Below, one piece after another: positions 51,403-62,129 of a stretch of DNA of 64,000 bases. The stretch's first letter is position 1. Each line of letters begins with the position of its first letter. The position numbers and the translations under genes were made by a program. The stretch is from the NCBI RefSeq assembly GCF_000186865.1, contig NW_008705576.1, forward strand, positions 790,766-854,765. Reading direction: 5' to 3'. The notes under the pieces are model-generated. The model ran no database searches, was not told the origin of the DNA, and was given only the letters and a program-made list of their open reading frames with translations. The DNA is from Aureococcus anophagefferens (Eukaryota; Sar; Pelagophyceae; Pelagomonadales; Pelagomonadaceae).

Positions 51403-54400
51403 ATGCTTCCGATGCTTCGCGTTCTCGCGGTCGCCGCGCTGGCATCCGCCATGGTCCCGCGCACCATGGAGCGCGTCGTGCAGACGGCCAAGAAGGAGGC
51501 CGCCGCGGGCACGCTCGACGGCACGGTGAAGATGAAGCTGAAGCGGTCCGCGGGCGCGGAGGCGCCCAAGGTCGCGGCGCGCGTCGCCGAGGCCATGGGC
51601 TGCGCCCCGCCGCGGCGCGTCTTCCGCCCCGCCGGCAAGCACGAGCTCAAGCACGTGCGCGCGGGCCTCGACCTCCACTACTCGACGGACTGCGCCGCGG
51701 CCAAGGAGGCGGGCGCGCCCGGCACGTCGGCGAAGCCCAAGGCGGGCCGCCGCGCGGTCTGGGCCCTCGAGAGCCTCGCGCGGACGGACCGGGCGCTGCT
51801 CGACGCCGTGGAGACGCTCGCCGCGGGCCTGGCCATCCAGCGCACGGGCTACGACATGGACGACCCCCTGCGGTCCGCGCAGACGCACTACGACGCGATA
51901 AATCTCGACGAGGCCTGGGAAATGGGCGCGGGCGACCCGTCGATCGTCGTCGCCGTCGTCGACACGGGCATGGACATGGACCACCCGGATCTTCAAAAGA
52001 ACGTCTGGGTCAACGACGGCGAGATCTGCGGCAACGGCGTCGACGACGACAAGAACGGCTACGTCGACGACTGCTACGGCTACAACTTCGCGGACGACAA
52101 GGGCAACGGCGACCTGTTCGGCGACGGCTCCCACGGCACGCACTGCGCGGGGACCATCGCGGCGGACAACGACAACGACCTCTACGTGTCCGGCGTCGCG
52201 GGCGGCAAGAACGGCAACGCGGGCGCGTCCCTCATGACGCTCGTGGCCTTTGGTCAGGTGTCCTACGGCGGCTTCGCCGAGGGCATCGTCTACGCCGCCG
52301 ACAACGGCGCCAAGATCGTCTCCAACTCCTGGGGGTACACGGCGCCGGACCAGTACGCGGAGGACGAGCTCGCGGCCATCGACTACGCGGACGATCTCGG
52401 CGTCGCGGTCGTCTTCGCGGCGGGCAACGCGGGCACGGACGAGAACTGGTACCCGGCCTACTACGACCGGGCCATCGCCGTCGCCGCCGTCGACGACGAC
52501 GGCGTCGCGGCCTACTTCACGTGCTTCGGCGACTGGATCGACGTCTCCGCGCCGGGCGTCGGCGTCCTGTCGACGGTCGCGATGAGCGAGGGCGCGACGG
52601 ACTACTACGACGGCACGTCCATGGCCTGCCCCCACGTCGCGGGCCTCCTCGCGCTGGGCTGGGCCATCGACCCGAGCCGCAGCAAGGACGACGTGCTCGA
52701 CTGCCTCTACGGCACGGCGACGGATCTGGACGACGTCAACGGCGCCTACGCGGGCAAGCTCGGCGCGGGCCTGATCGCGGCCGGCGACTTCGCGGCCTGC
52801 ATGAAGAACGGCGCGCCGTCGGCGGCGCCGACGCTGTCGCTGCCGCCGACCAGGTACCCGACGACGGCGTCGCCGACCGCGACCTTCTCGCCGACGGACT
52901 ACGGCTGCGGCCGCTGCGACCTCGTGCTCACGCTCGTGCTCGTCACGGACCAGTACCCCGAGGAGACGGGCTGGAGCCTGAGCTGGGACAACCCCGGCGG
53001 CTGCCGCGGCGACGCGACGGCGCGAAAGTCCGCGGGCGCGTACGGCGCGCAGTACACCAAGTACACGGAGACGGTGGAAGGTTTGTGCGCGGGCTTCGAG
53101 TACACGTTCACCATCGCCGACACCTACGGCGACGGCATCCTCGAGGGCGGGAGCTACGTCGTCACCGTCGGCGGCGCCGACGTCGCCGCGGGCGCGACGT
53201 TCCAGTACTCGGAGAGCACGGTCTTCGTGGCCCAGTACGGCGGCACGCCCGCGCCGTCCGCGACGCCCGCGCCGACCTACGAGCGCACGCCGGCGCCGAC
53301 GACGAAGCCCGTCACGCCCCTGCCGACGAGCGACATGGGCGACTGCGTCGTCGACTACCCGGACTACGTCGGCGACGGCTACTGCGACGCCTACGGCGGC
53401 GGCTACAACACGGAGGCCTGCGGCTGGGACGGCGGCGACTGCTGCTTCTGCACCTGCGACGACGGCGGCTCGTCCTACGCCTGCGGGCCCTACGACTGCC
53501 GCGACCCGGACGAGGCCGAGCCGTCGTGCGAGGTCGACGACGGCGCCTACGCCTACGGCGGCTACGGCAACTACGGCTACGGCAGCCCCTACGGCAACTA
53601 CGGCAACTACGGCTACGGCGCCTACGGCTACGACTACGACTACTGGTGGTACGGCGAGGACGACTACGGCGGCGACGACATGGCGCCGACGCCGTCGAGC
53701 GGCTACGTCGCGGGCCTCGCGGCCTGGGGGCAGACGGCCGAGGCCGTCGTCGTGTCCTGGGAGAGCGACGTCTGGCAGGAGAGCGCCTACAGCTTCAAGG
53801 TCGGCGTCGCGCGCGAGGGCGGCGACATGTCGTGGTCCTACCCGGCGTGCCAGGCGTCGGGCCAGGGCGCCTTCTTCCACGTCCTCACGGCCGCCGACGG
53901 CCTCGAGTGCGGCGAATCCTACGAGATCCTCGTCATGCAGGGCGACGCGCAGACGGAGACGATCGTCGCGCGCACGCTCGCGTGCGACGGCTCCGACGAC
54001 GACGCGGCGTGCGTCTGCGACTGCGGGAGCGACTACGAGGAGGACGACTGCGCCGACAGCACGTCGTGGTACTACAAGAAGAGTCCTAAATCGGCGCCTC
54101 TTGGACAAGAATCTCCCCTTTTGGTAGTATTTTTATGCTGATTTAGGCAAGGACACGTGCTCCGACTACGTCACGAAGAAGAGCAAGAATTGCAAGAAGA
54201 AGGACGAGTTCAAGGTCAAGGCCGAGGACGCGTCGGCGGCGGCGTCGCTCCGCGCGCGCGCGTTTCCCTCGCGCGACGCCCGACCTCGCAGGTGCCCGCT
54301 GACCTGCGGCGTGTGCTCCTCGTCGGACTGCGAGGACTCGACGTCGTGGTACTACAAGAAGAGTCCTAAATCGGCGCCTCTTGGACAAGAATCTCCCCTT

Positions 54401-54599
54401 TTGGTAGTATTTTCATGCTGATTTAGGCAAGGACACGTGCGCCGACTACGTCACGAAGAAGAGCAAGAACTGTCGGCGCGGCCGCGTCGAAACGCGACGG
54501 TCTCGCGCGCGACGACGCGACCGCTTCGCAGGCAAGAAATACGGCGTCGACGACGTCCTCGCCGAGGACGCCTGTCCCGTGACCTGCGGCGCGTGCTAG
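51403..54599 (+). CDS. Secreted multidomain subtilisin-like protease with LNR and ShKT modules
   Basis: Exons 51403-54082, 54147-54362 and 54427-54599, giving 1022 aa. Signal peptide MLPMLRVLAVAALASA, then a propeptide-like region to about residue 150. The S8 triad is complete: Asp in VVAVVDTGMDMDHPD, His in GSHGTHCAGTIA, Ser in YDGTSMACPHVAG, with oxyanion Asn in FAAGNAG. After the protease come Thr/Pro-rich linkers, a beta-domain (residues about 505-605), a Notch/LNR-like module (GDGYCDAYGGGY, CGWDGGDCC), a Gly/Tyr-rich stretch (YGNYGYG repeats) and a second beta-domain. The C-terminus carries two ShKT-type six-Cys modules (CADSTSWYYKK ... CPLTCGVC; CEDSTSWYYKK ... CPVTCGAC). It is probably an extracellular or cell-wall protease; ShKT here is a protein-binding module. 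Confidence 0.88.
54083..54146 (+). mobile_element. 64-bp mini-introner-like intron, copy 1
   Basis: GT-AG intron inside a ShKT module, junction WYYKKSKDTCSDYV. It is bounded by perfect 8-bp inverted repeats CCTAAATC (54085-54092) and GATTTAGG (54140-54147), extendable to 10 of 11. It is much AT-richer than the exons. TIR-bounded ends suggest a small DNA-transposon derivative, but no clear target duplication is seen. Confidence 0.7.
54363..54426 (+). mobile_element. 64-bp mini-introner-like intron, copy 2
   Basis: Same as copy 1 with one substitution, at the same place in the second ShKT module (junction WYYKKSKDTCADYV). Most simply explained by the 280-bp duplication, not by a second insertion. 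Confidence 0.7.
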
Positions 54600-54839
54600 C
54601 CGCCGCCGTTCCGCCGCCGCGGGGCCCCTCAAGGGGTGCCTCGACGCCGCCCCTCGCCGCCTCCGCGCCGCTCCCCTCGTCGCCGCGCGCCCGCCGATCA
54701 ACCCCCCCCTGTGACCCCGCTCGACCTTTCCCTGTGTCCCCCAAGAATAAGAGCCGACCCCGCCGATGCGCGCTTAGTCCTAAAGGGCGTCAAGCCAAAC
54801 ATTGAAGTTCAAGTGCATCGTGTTTGGAGGACTCTAATT
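54600..54839. other. Intergenic with half of a direct repeat
   Basis: 240 bp between subtilase stop and MsrB start. It contains aagaataagagccgacccc (54743-54761), repeated exactly at 55591-55609 on the other side of the MsrB gene. Confidence 0.6.
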
Positions 54840-55553
54840 ATGGGCGTGTCAGGCATGTCACGCCAAACCAAGGCACTCGTGTTGCTTGTGTGTGCAACTA
54901 CCACAGCGCTGGTCGACGCGTCGAGCAACACGCGACGGTCCATCGTGCTCAGCGCGTCAAGCAACACGCGACGGTCCATCGTGGTCGGCGCGCCGCTGGT
55001 CGCCGCCAGTCAGCCAGCGGCCGCAGCCTACAGCGTTGTGAAATCCGACGACGATTGGCGCGCGCAGCTCGGCCCCGAGGGCTACGAGATCTTGCGTCGC
55101 GGCGGCACGGAGGCGCCGAACTCGAGCCCGCTCGCGCGCGAGACGGCGCTCGGCGCCTACGCCTGCGCGGCCTGCGGCACCGCGCTCTTCTCGTCCGCGG
55201 CCAAGTTCGAGAGCCGGACGGGCTGGCCCTGCTTCGGCGAGCCCGCGCCGGGCGCCGTCGAGGCCGACGGCGGCGGCTTCCTCGCGGGTGTGACGGGCGT
55301 CGCGTTCCGCTGCGCGACGTGCGGCGGCCGCGTCGGCGAGCGCTTCGGCGACGGCGCCGCGTACCCGGGCACGCGCGCCGCGCGGACGGGCCTCCGGTGG
55401 TGCGCCAACGGCGCGGCGCTCGTCTTCGTGCCGGCGGACGGGTCTCCCCCGGCGTCCGGCGAGCCGCCCGCGGGCCTCGGCAAGCAGCAGCGCGAGGTCC
55501 AGGACCGCGGCTACCGGTGGCAGATGCGCGACGGGGGCCTGCGACCCATATGA
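54840..55553 (+). CDS. msrB: Methionine-R-sulfoxide reductase (MsrB), organelle- or secretory-targeted
   Basis: 237 aa. The N-terminus is signal-like (MSRQTKALVLLVCATTTALV), with a 36-bp internal repeat encoding SSNTRRSIV twice, then an Ala-rich stretch (AASQPAAAAYSVVK) that could be a second cleavage region, as in lumen-targeted plastid proteins. The MsrB domain starts at DDWRAQLGPEGYEILRRGGT. Zinc cysteines are in YACAACGTALF and RCATCGGRVG; substrate motif SRTGWPCF; the catalytic Cys is in GLRWCANGAALVF. MsrB reduces the R-epimer of methionine sulfoxide with thioredoxin. Usual NSAS/NSAAL near the catalytic Cys reads NGAAL. The gene is bracketed by 19-bp direct repeats. Confidence 0.9.
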   Translation: MGVSGMSRQTKALVLLVCATTTALVDASSNTRRSIVLSASSNTRRSIVVGAPLVAASQPAAAAYSVVKSDDDWRAQLGPEGYEILRRGGTEAPNSSPLARETALGAYACAACGTALFSSAAKFESRTGWPCFGEPAPGAVEADGGGFLAGVTGVAFRCATCGGRVGERFGDGAAYPGTRAARTGLRWCANGAALVFVPADGSPPASGEPPAGLGKQQREVQDRGYRWQMRDGGLRPI

Positions 55554-55609
55554 TCGCCCCGCGAGCGGCCGAAGACGCGGAAGCGCCGGGAAGAATAAGA
55601 GCCGACCCC
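55554..55609 (+). repeat. Copy of neighbour's 3' coding end plus 19-bp direct repeat
   Basis: Immediately after the MsrB stop, 38 bp (55554-55591) match 55655-55692 exactly; the latter is the last ~12 codons of the convergent DUF4239-like gene. It is followed by the 19-bp string (55591-55609) that also lies upstream of MsrB at 54743-54761. This looks like a duplication scar around the MsrB gene. Confidence 0.8.
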
Positions 55610-55650
55610 ACGCGCTTCGCGGAGCAGCTTCTCCCGCCAAATCTCGCCTC

Positions 55651-56853
55651 TTAGTCGCCCCGCGAGCGGCCGAAGACGCGGAAGCGCCGGGACCGCTCGT
55701 GCGCCGCGTCGGACGGGTCCGCGAGGCGCGCCTCGAGGTCCGCGACCTCGGCCCGGAGCTCGTCGAGGCGCACGGCGTCCTCGGCGCCGCCGTCGCTGGG
55801 CATCTCGCGGATGCCCTCGAGGGCCGCCGCGCCCGTGGCCCGCGCGTCGAGCTCCTCGACGAGGCCCCGGACCATCTTCGTGAGCTCGACGTCGACGTTG
55901 AACGCGCCGCCGGACGTGCGCCAGAGCTCCTGGATGATGCGCAGCACGAGCGTCGTCGCGCCGCAGAGGCCGCCGAAGAGGGCCCCCTGGACGTTGAAGA
56001 TGGACTGGGGCGCGCCGACGGCCGTGCCCGCGCCGAGGAGCGGGAACGCCGCGAGCTCGAGGATCGCGAGCACGTAGAGCAGCGCGATGCCCAGCGACGG
56101 GAACTTGCGCTGCATGGCGCCGAGCCGGTAGCCCCGCGCCTTCCGCAGGTCCCGCACGGTCTCGTAGACCACGGACGGCACGCCGACGGACGTGAGGTAC
56201 ATGATCGACTCGAGCGGGTCCTGCGACGGCGACCGCGCGACCAAATCCGCGGGCGGCACGTCGAGCCGCCTTAAATCCGACTTGATGTAGACCTTCATGG
56301 CCCGCAGGGCGTCCTTGTAGAAGGGCCGCCCGGCGCAGACCAGGGCCATCTGCTCCAGCAGGCTCTTGGCCTCCGAGACCTCCGCGTACAACGCGAAGTA
56401 CATGGTCTCCTGCTGCGCGTAGAGCACCGTGAACGCGTTGCCCGCGAGGATGGAGAAGAGCAGCGAGATCACGGTGAGGAAGGACGGGATGAACTGGATC
56501 TCGTCGCTGCTCAGGAAGCGGATGCTCGACGCGTCGAGCCAGTTCTCGTTGATCCACGCGCTCAAGTTGTCGTAGTACGACACGCCCAGCGCCGCCGCGA
56601 CGACCGACGGCACGAGGACGCGGCCCAGGGTCAGCAGCGCCGGCTTCGTGAAGCCGGGAAATTTCTGGCGCCGCTCCAGGAGGCTCTCGTAGCGCTTGCG
56701 CGTCACGGCGGGCCGCTGCGGCGCGCCGAAGTCGGGGTTCGCGCGCCGGCGGACGTCGCGCCGTGTCGTCGCCACGGTGCGCGGCGCGACGAGGGCGTCC
56801 GTCGCGACGGCGAGGAACGCGCACCAGCGCGCGGCACGCAGCAGCGTGCGCAT
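55651..56853 (-). CDS. DUF4239-like membrane protein, possibly plastid-targeted
   Basis: 400 aa, intronless. The N-terminus has a short hydrophobic segment (WCAFLAVATDALVAP) then a basic stretch, compatible with a bipartite plastid presequence but without a clear Phe after the Ala. Membrane helices: LGRVLVPSVVAAALGVSYY, FLTVISLLFSILAGNAFTVL, LGIALLYVLAILELAAFPLL, IFNVQGALFGGLCGATTLVL. Between helices is YETVRDLRKARGYRLGAMQR with FPSLG after it, the hallmark of DUF4239/bestrophin-like membrane proteins. The C-terminal part is a predicted coiled coil (RLDELRAEVADLEARL). Function of the family is not established; channel activity is only suggested by distant similarity to bestrophins. Confidence 0.6.
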   Translation of the reverse strand: MRTLLRAARWCAFLAVATDALVAPRTVATTRRDVRRRANPDFGAPQRPAVTRKRYESLLERRQKFPGFTKPALLTLGRVLVPSVVAAALGVSYYDNLSAWINENWLDASSIRFLSSDEIQFIPSFLTVISLLFSILAGNAFTVLYAQQETMYFALYAEVSEAKSLLEQMALVCAGRPFYKDALRAMKVYIKSDLRRLDVPPADLVARSPSQDPLESIMYLTSVGVPSVVYETVRDLRKARGYRLGAMQRKFPSLGIALLYVLAILELAAFPLLGAGTAVGAPQSIFNVQGALFGGLCGATTLVLRIIQELWRTSGGAFNVDVELTKMVRGLVEELDARATGAAALEGIREMPSDGGAEDAVRLDELRAEVADLEARLADPSDAAHERSRRFRVFGRSRGD

Positions 56854-56958
56854 GGCGGCACGCGCGTCGACGCACCGAAGTTCTCAAGTGTGGCTCGAAG
56901 ACATCAAGCCGAAGTCGATGGTGTACATCAACGTTGATGTAGCAGCCCGCTCTCGACC

Positions 56959-58293
56959 ATGGCGGCCTCGCGCCACCTCGTGCTCGGCGCCGGCCTCGTG
57001 TCCCGGCCGCTCATCGAGTACCTGTCGCGCGACGCGGCCCGCGCCGTCGTCGTCGCGTCGGCGTCGCCCGACGAGTTGGCGGCCGTGCGCAAAGCCTTCG
57101 CCGCGCGCCCCAACGTCGAGGCCGCGCGCCTCGACGTCGCCGGCGACGCGCCGGGCCTCGCCGCGCTCGTCGGCTCGGCGCGCGTCGTCACGAGCCTGCT
57201 GCCCGCGGCCATGCACGGCGCCGTCGCCGACGCGGCGCTGCGGTCCCCGGCGCCGCCGGACGTCGTCACCGCGTCGTACGTCGGCGATATGGCCGACCGC
57301 GACGCCGAGGCGAGATCGAGGGGCGTGCGCATCGTCTGCGAGGCCGGGCTCGACCCGGGCATGGACCACATGGCCGCCGTGAAGCTCGTCCACGAGGCCG
57401 CGGGGCGCGGGGAGGTCGTGACCGCCTTCCGGAGCGTCTGCGGAGGTTTGCCCGCGCCGGACGTCGCGGCCGAGGTGCCCGGCCTGCGCTACAAGTTCTC
57501 CTGGAGCCCGCGCGGCGCCCTGGCCGCGGCCTTCAACGCCGCGTCCTGGGTCGAGGACGGGCGGCTCGTCGAGGTGCCGGGCTCGGAGCTCCTCGCGAGC
57601 GCGGTCCCCGTGGACCCGTCGGCGTTCGCCGCCTTCGGCGACTTCGATCTGGAGTGCCTCCCGAACCGCGACTCGCGGCCCTACCGGGCCAAGTACGGCC
57701 TCGACGACGCGGCGACGGTCTTCCGGGGCACGCTGCGGTACCGCGGCGGCTCCGCGGCGCTCAAGGGCCTCGCGGACCTGGGGCTCCTCGACGACGTCGC
57801 CGCGGCGGGCGGCGAGACCTGGGCGGACCGCGTCGCGTCTTTGGCGACGTCGCGCCCCGGCGCCGCCGCGGACCTCGCGGCCTGGGTCGCCGCGCGCGGC
57901 GGCGCGGCCGCGGCGGCGCCGATGCGCGCGTCGGTGCTCGACGCGACGTGCGACGCGCTCGGCGCCGCGCTCGCCTACGGGCCGGGCGAGCGCGACGTCA
58001 CGCTGCTGCGCAACGAGATCGAGGTCGAGCACCCGCGCACGGGCGAGCGCGAGCGCCGCGCGGCGTCGCTCGTCGTCTTCGGCGACGACGAGAACACGGC
58101 CATGGCCAAGACCGTCGGCCTCACGGCCGCCGTCGTCGCCGACGCGCTCGGCCGCGACGCGACGGCCGTCCGCCCCGGCGTGTCGACGCCCGCGGACCCG
58201 CGCGTCGGCGGGCCCGCGCTCGCGGCGCTCGAGCGCGAGGGCCTCGCCTTCGAGCACGACGCCGCGGCCGTCTACGGCACGGCCCACGGGTGA
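56959..58293 (+). CDS. Saccharopine dehydrogenase (glutamate-forming type)
   Basis: 444 aa, intronless. N-terminal Rossmann motif LVLGAGLVSRPLIEYLSRD, then ARLDVAGDAPGLAALVGSAR, VVTSLLPAAMHG, VTASYVGDM, and the substrate-domain motif VCEAGLDPGMDHMAAVKLV followed by CGGLPAP and YKFSWSPRGAL. PNRDSRPYRAKYGL and TVFRGTLRYRG complete the match to Lys9/AASS-type saccharopine reductase, which interconverts saccharopine with glutamate and alpha-aminoadipate semialdehyde. Direction (lysine breakdown or alpha-aminoadipate biosynthesis) depends on the organism; in algae lysine catabolism is more likely. No targeting peptide is evident. Separated by 105 bp from the divergent membrane-protein gene. Confidence 0.93.
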   Translation: MAASRHLVLGAGLVSRPLIEYLSRDAARAVVVASASPDELAAVRKAFAARPNVEAARLDVAGDAPGLAALVGSARVVTSLLPAAMHGAVADAALRSPAPPDVVTASYVGDMADRDAEARSRGVRIVCEAGLDPGMDHMAAVKLVHEAAGRGEVVTAFRSVCGGLPAPDVAAEVPGLRYKFSWSPRGALAAAFNAASWVEDGRLVEVPGSELLASAVPVDPSAFAAFGDFDLECLPNRDSRPYRAKYGLDDAATVFRGTLRYRGGSAALKGLADLGLLDDVAAAGGETWADRVASLATSRPGAAADLAAWVAARGGAAAAAPMRASVLDATCDALGAALAYGPGERDVTLLRNEIEVEHPRTGERERRAASLVVFGDDENTAMAKTVGLTAAVVADALGRDATAVRPGVSTPADPRVGGPALAALEREGLAFEHDAAAVYGTAHG

Positions 58294-58453
58294 CGCGACC
58301 GCCGGCGCGGAGACTATACTATTAAGCTGAGAAAGAATGCGGCGGCGAGGGGCGGGTGCCGCCGCGGGGGGTGCGGGGCGCGCCGATTTCGGGGGGAGGC
58401 GCGCTTGTTGGGGCCGCGGCCGCGGGCGCGGACCGCCGCCTTTCGGAGGGCGA

Positions 58454-61400
58454 TCAGCTCGCCTGGATCTTGACGGAACCGCCGGCGCCCTTCTGCATCA
58501 TGAAGAACGCGCCCGCGCCCGCGGCGAGGACGACGACGATGACCACCACGACGATGATGATGACCATGGCGCCGCCGTCGTCGTCGTCGCCGCCGCCGCC
58601 GCCCGCCGGCGTCGCGGGCGTCGGCGCCGGCGAGATCGACGGCGCCGCCGTCGGGTCGGGCGAGGGCAGCGGCGTGTCGACGGTGATCGCGACCGTCGAC
58701 GCCGCGATGGCCGTCGTCGACGCCGTGACGTCGACCGCCGCGGACGCGAAGCCCGTGCTCGCGTCGCCGCCCGTGGCCGCGGCCTCCGTGGTCAGCGTGG
58801 ACGCGAAGGAGCCGTCCGACACGGACGTCGTGAGCGCGGTCGTCACGTCCGAGAGGATGTCGTCGCCGGCCGTCACCGCGCCCGTGGAGCCCTCGACCGT
58901 CGCGTACATGTCGAAGTCGACCGTCGCCGAGACGGAAAGCAGGCCGCGCCGCCGGCGCACGAGCGTCGCCACGGGCTCGCCGATGCACGTCTCGTAGTCC
59001 GCCGCGCCGCCGGGGCAGATCTCGTCGGACGCGATGATGCTCGCGATCGTTTTCCGGAAGGCGGTCTTCATGTCCGTCTTGGCGTTGAAGTCGTCCGGGT
59101 CGAGACCGTTCATGACGACGGCCGACGCGACCGCGACGATCGTGTCGTACTCCGTCGGCATGGGCGACGGCTTTGGGGACGGCTTGGCCGTCTCGCCGGG
59201 CGGCAGGTTGACCGGAGCCGTCGTCGGCCGCGGCGTCGGCGCCGGGATCGGCACGGCCGTCGGCGCCGCCGACGGGTCCGGCTGCTCCTTGTAGACGCAG
59301 TGGCCGTCGTAGGACATGCCGCTGATGTAGAGGCCGTCCGTGTAGGTCTTGGCCGCGAGGTACTCGGACCACGTGAACCCGTCCGAGAGCGTGTTCGTGT
59401 CGATGTTCAGCGCGGGCAGGCTGCCGGAGATGTGGCCGTCGGGGTTGTAGTAGAAGTTGCCGTAGTTCTGCGCGTAGCCGTAGTCCATCGTGCACCGGCA
59501 CGCGGTCGGGCTCGGGGACGGCGCGGGCGTCGGCGCCGGGGTCGGCGTGGCCGAGGGCGCGGGCGTCGGGGCGGGCGTCGGCGTCGCGGACGGCGCGGGC
59601 GTCGGCACCGTCGAGGGCGACGGCGTCGGGGCGATGGTCGGCGAGGCCGTCGGCTCGGGGGAGCCGGACGGCACGGGCGTCGGGTCGCCCGTCGGCACGC
59701 CGGACGGCGCCGGCGACGGCGGCGTCGACGGCTGGGACGTCGGCGTCACCGTCGGCATGCTCGTGGGCACCGACGTCGGCACGCCCGTCGGGGTCTCCGA
59801 GGGCGCCGCGGACGGCGGCGTCGTCGGCACGGGCGTCGGCACGGGCGACGGGCACGGCGTCACCTTGAAGCGGCAGCACGCGTCGATGTACACGTCGCGC
59901 ACGTCCAAGTTGCCGGAGTTCTTGATGTTGTCGGCGTCGGACTCGCCGCTGAGCCACGCGAGGCTCGGGCAGATCATGGACGGCGCGGACGTCGGGACCG
60001 AGGTCGGCATGCCCGTCGGGCGCGACGTCGGCGCGGACGTCGGCGGGACCGTGGGCAGGGACGACGGCGGCGTCGTCGGGACCGAGGTCGGCACGGAGGT
60101 CGGCGGGAACGACGGGGCGAAGGACGGCTCGGACGTCGGGACGCCCGTCGGCACTGACGTCGGCACGCCGGACGGGTGCTCCGTCATGTACGTGGGCTCG
60201 GACGTCGGGATGGACGAGGGCTCCGGGGACGGCGGCGTCGTCGGCATGCCCGTCGGCACCGACGTCGGGTTGGACGTGGGCTCGGACGACGGCGTGAACG
60301 TCGGGTCCGAGGTCGGGACGCCGGACGGCTCCGGCGTGTCGTAGGTCGGGTTCAGCGACGGCTCCGAGGTCGGGACGCCCGTCGGCGCGGGCGAGGGCTC
60401 CGAGGAAGGGCAGCCCGTCGGGAGCGAGGTCGGCACGGCGGTGGGCACGGACGAGGGCTCGGCGGTCGGCGTGGTCGTGGGCGCCGGTGTCGGCACGCCC
60501 GTGGGCACGGGCGTCGGCATGGCCGTCGGCGTGTTCGTGGGCGTCGATGTCGGGTTGGACGTCGGCACGGGCGTCGGCATGCCCGTGGGCGGCAGCGTCG
60601 GCACGGGCGACGGCGGCGTCGTCGGCACGGGCGTCGGGCGGACCGTCGGGATCTCCGTGGGCGCCGGGCTTGGCGGCGTCGTCGGGTGCGGGCTCGGCGG
60701 CGTCGACGGCGTGCCCGAGGGCGCGCCCGTGGGCGTGCCGGACGGGAAGGGCGTCAGACTGGGCTTGGGCGTCGGCGCGGGCGTCGGGGTCGCCGTCGGC
60801 GCGGGCGTCGTCGGCTGGGGCGTCGGGGGGATCGTAGGCGACGGCGTCGGCGGCGACGTCCACGAGAGGTGGTCGAGGACGTAGGTGCAGCCGCAGATGT
60901 CGGTGATGATGGACTTGCAGTCGCCGATGGTCGGGCCGGGCGTCGGGGACGGCGTCGGCGAGACCGTGGGCGACACGGACGGGGACGGCGTCGGCGAGAC
61001 CGTCGGCGCCGGCGTCGGGCCGACGCTCGGCGACGGCGTCGGCGACGGGCGTGGGCGCGGGCGAGGGATCCTTGGTGGCGGTCGGGCCCATCGTCGGCGC
61101 GACGGTCGGCGAGACCGTCGGCGCGGGCGAGATGCTCGGGGACGGCGTCGGCGAGACCGTCGGCGTCGTCGACGGCGCGGGCGTGGGCGACACCGAGGGC
61201 GACGGGGACGGCGCGGGCGTCGGCATCGTCGACGGGGACGGCGTCGGGGACGTCGTGGGCGACGGCGACGGCGCGGGCGTCGGCATCGTCGAGGGCGCCG
61301 GCGTGGGCGACGGCGACGGCGCGGGCGTCGGCGCGGGCGTCGGCACCGTCGAGGGCGCCGGCGACGGCTCCGGCGACGGGACCGGCGACGGCGCGGGCGT

Positions 61401-62129
61401 CGGGGGCGTCGAGGGCGACGGCGTCGGGGCGGGCGTCGGCGGCACGGACGGCATCGGCGTCGGCGCGGGCGTCGGCGTCGCGGACGGCGCGGGCGTCGGC
61501 GGCGTCGAGGGCTGCGGCGATGGCGCCGGGGACGGGGCCGGCGAGGGCGCCGGCGTAGGCACCGTCGAGGGCGACGGCGTCGGCGCGGGCGACGGCGAGA
61601 CCGTGGGACCGTCGGTGGGCTTGAGCGACGGGGAGACCGTGGGCGCGACCGTGGGCGAGACCGTGGGCGTGGACGTGGGCAGCGACGTCGGGATCGTCGT
61701 CGGGAGCATCGTGGGGATGTTCGTGGGGCCGCTCGTGGGCACGGACGTCGGGACGCCCGTGGGCACGGGCGTCGGGATGTTCGTGGGCGAGCTCGTCGGC
61801 GTCGACGTCGGGTCGGTCGTCGGGACGGACGTCGGCATGAAGGTCGGCATGAAGGAGATCGTCGGCAGCGGCGTCGGCGCCGACGTCGGCGTGCTCGAGG
61901 GCATCGGCGACGGGACGCCCGTCGGCGTGTGGGAGCAGGCGTTGGCGTCGTAGATGTAGCAGCACGTGGACGCGAGGGAATCGAACTCGAAGCCCAGCGC
62001 GGCGCCCGTGTAGACGTCGTCGTAGTTCGTCCCGTAGTCGTCGCACGTATTGTGCTGGTAGGCCGCCGAGAAGCTCGTCGCCTCGGCGGCGCCCACGAGG
62101 AGGGCCGCGGCCACCACGAGGCGCGCCAT
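58454..62129 (-). CDS. PT-rich cell-surface glycoprotein, copy 1 (one-base frame break)
   Basis: Signal peptide [17 protein letters not shown] from ATG 62129, a short Cys-containing domain, then roughly 300 residues of PTP/SPTP/APTP-type repeats. Near 61047-61049 a GGG run appears to hold one extra base; on either side the same repeat style continues in two frames, so a sequencing error or a recent frameshift is likely. After more repeats there is a Cys-containing domain ([20 protein letters not shown]), a second one ([20 protein letters not shown]), a third ([20 protein letters not shown]), and a domain of about 200 residues with [34 protein letters not shown]. The C-terminal membrane helix is [20 protein letters not shown]. 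It is probably heavily O-glycosylated. Long antisense frames are shadows of the repeats. Confidence 0.75.
61047..61049 (-). other. Probable one-base insertion in PT-rich gene
   Basis: The repeat context expects gacggcgtgggc, but the sequence has gacgggcgtgggc. Removing one G joins [12 protein letters not shown] to [14 protein letters not shown] in one frame and makes the gene continuous from 62129 to 58454. Confidence 0.7.

Larger units (their letters stand above)
54057..54443 (+). repeat. 280-bp tandem duplication of ShKT module including its intron
   Basis: The stretch around the first mini-intron recurs exactly 280 bp downstream: exon flanks (ACGTCGTGGTACTACAAGAA and GCAAGGACACGTGC) and the intron itself. 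The introns differ at one base (T to C at 54414). The duplication created two ShKT modules and copied the intron. Confidence 0.9.

Noticed and set aside
54057..54599. ShKT modules as a venom-type toxin
   Set aside because: They are C-terminal modules of a large protease, a common non-toxin use of this fold.
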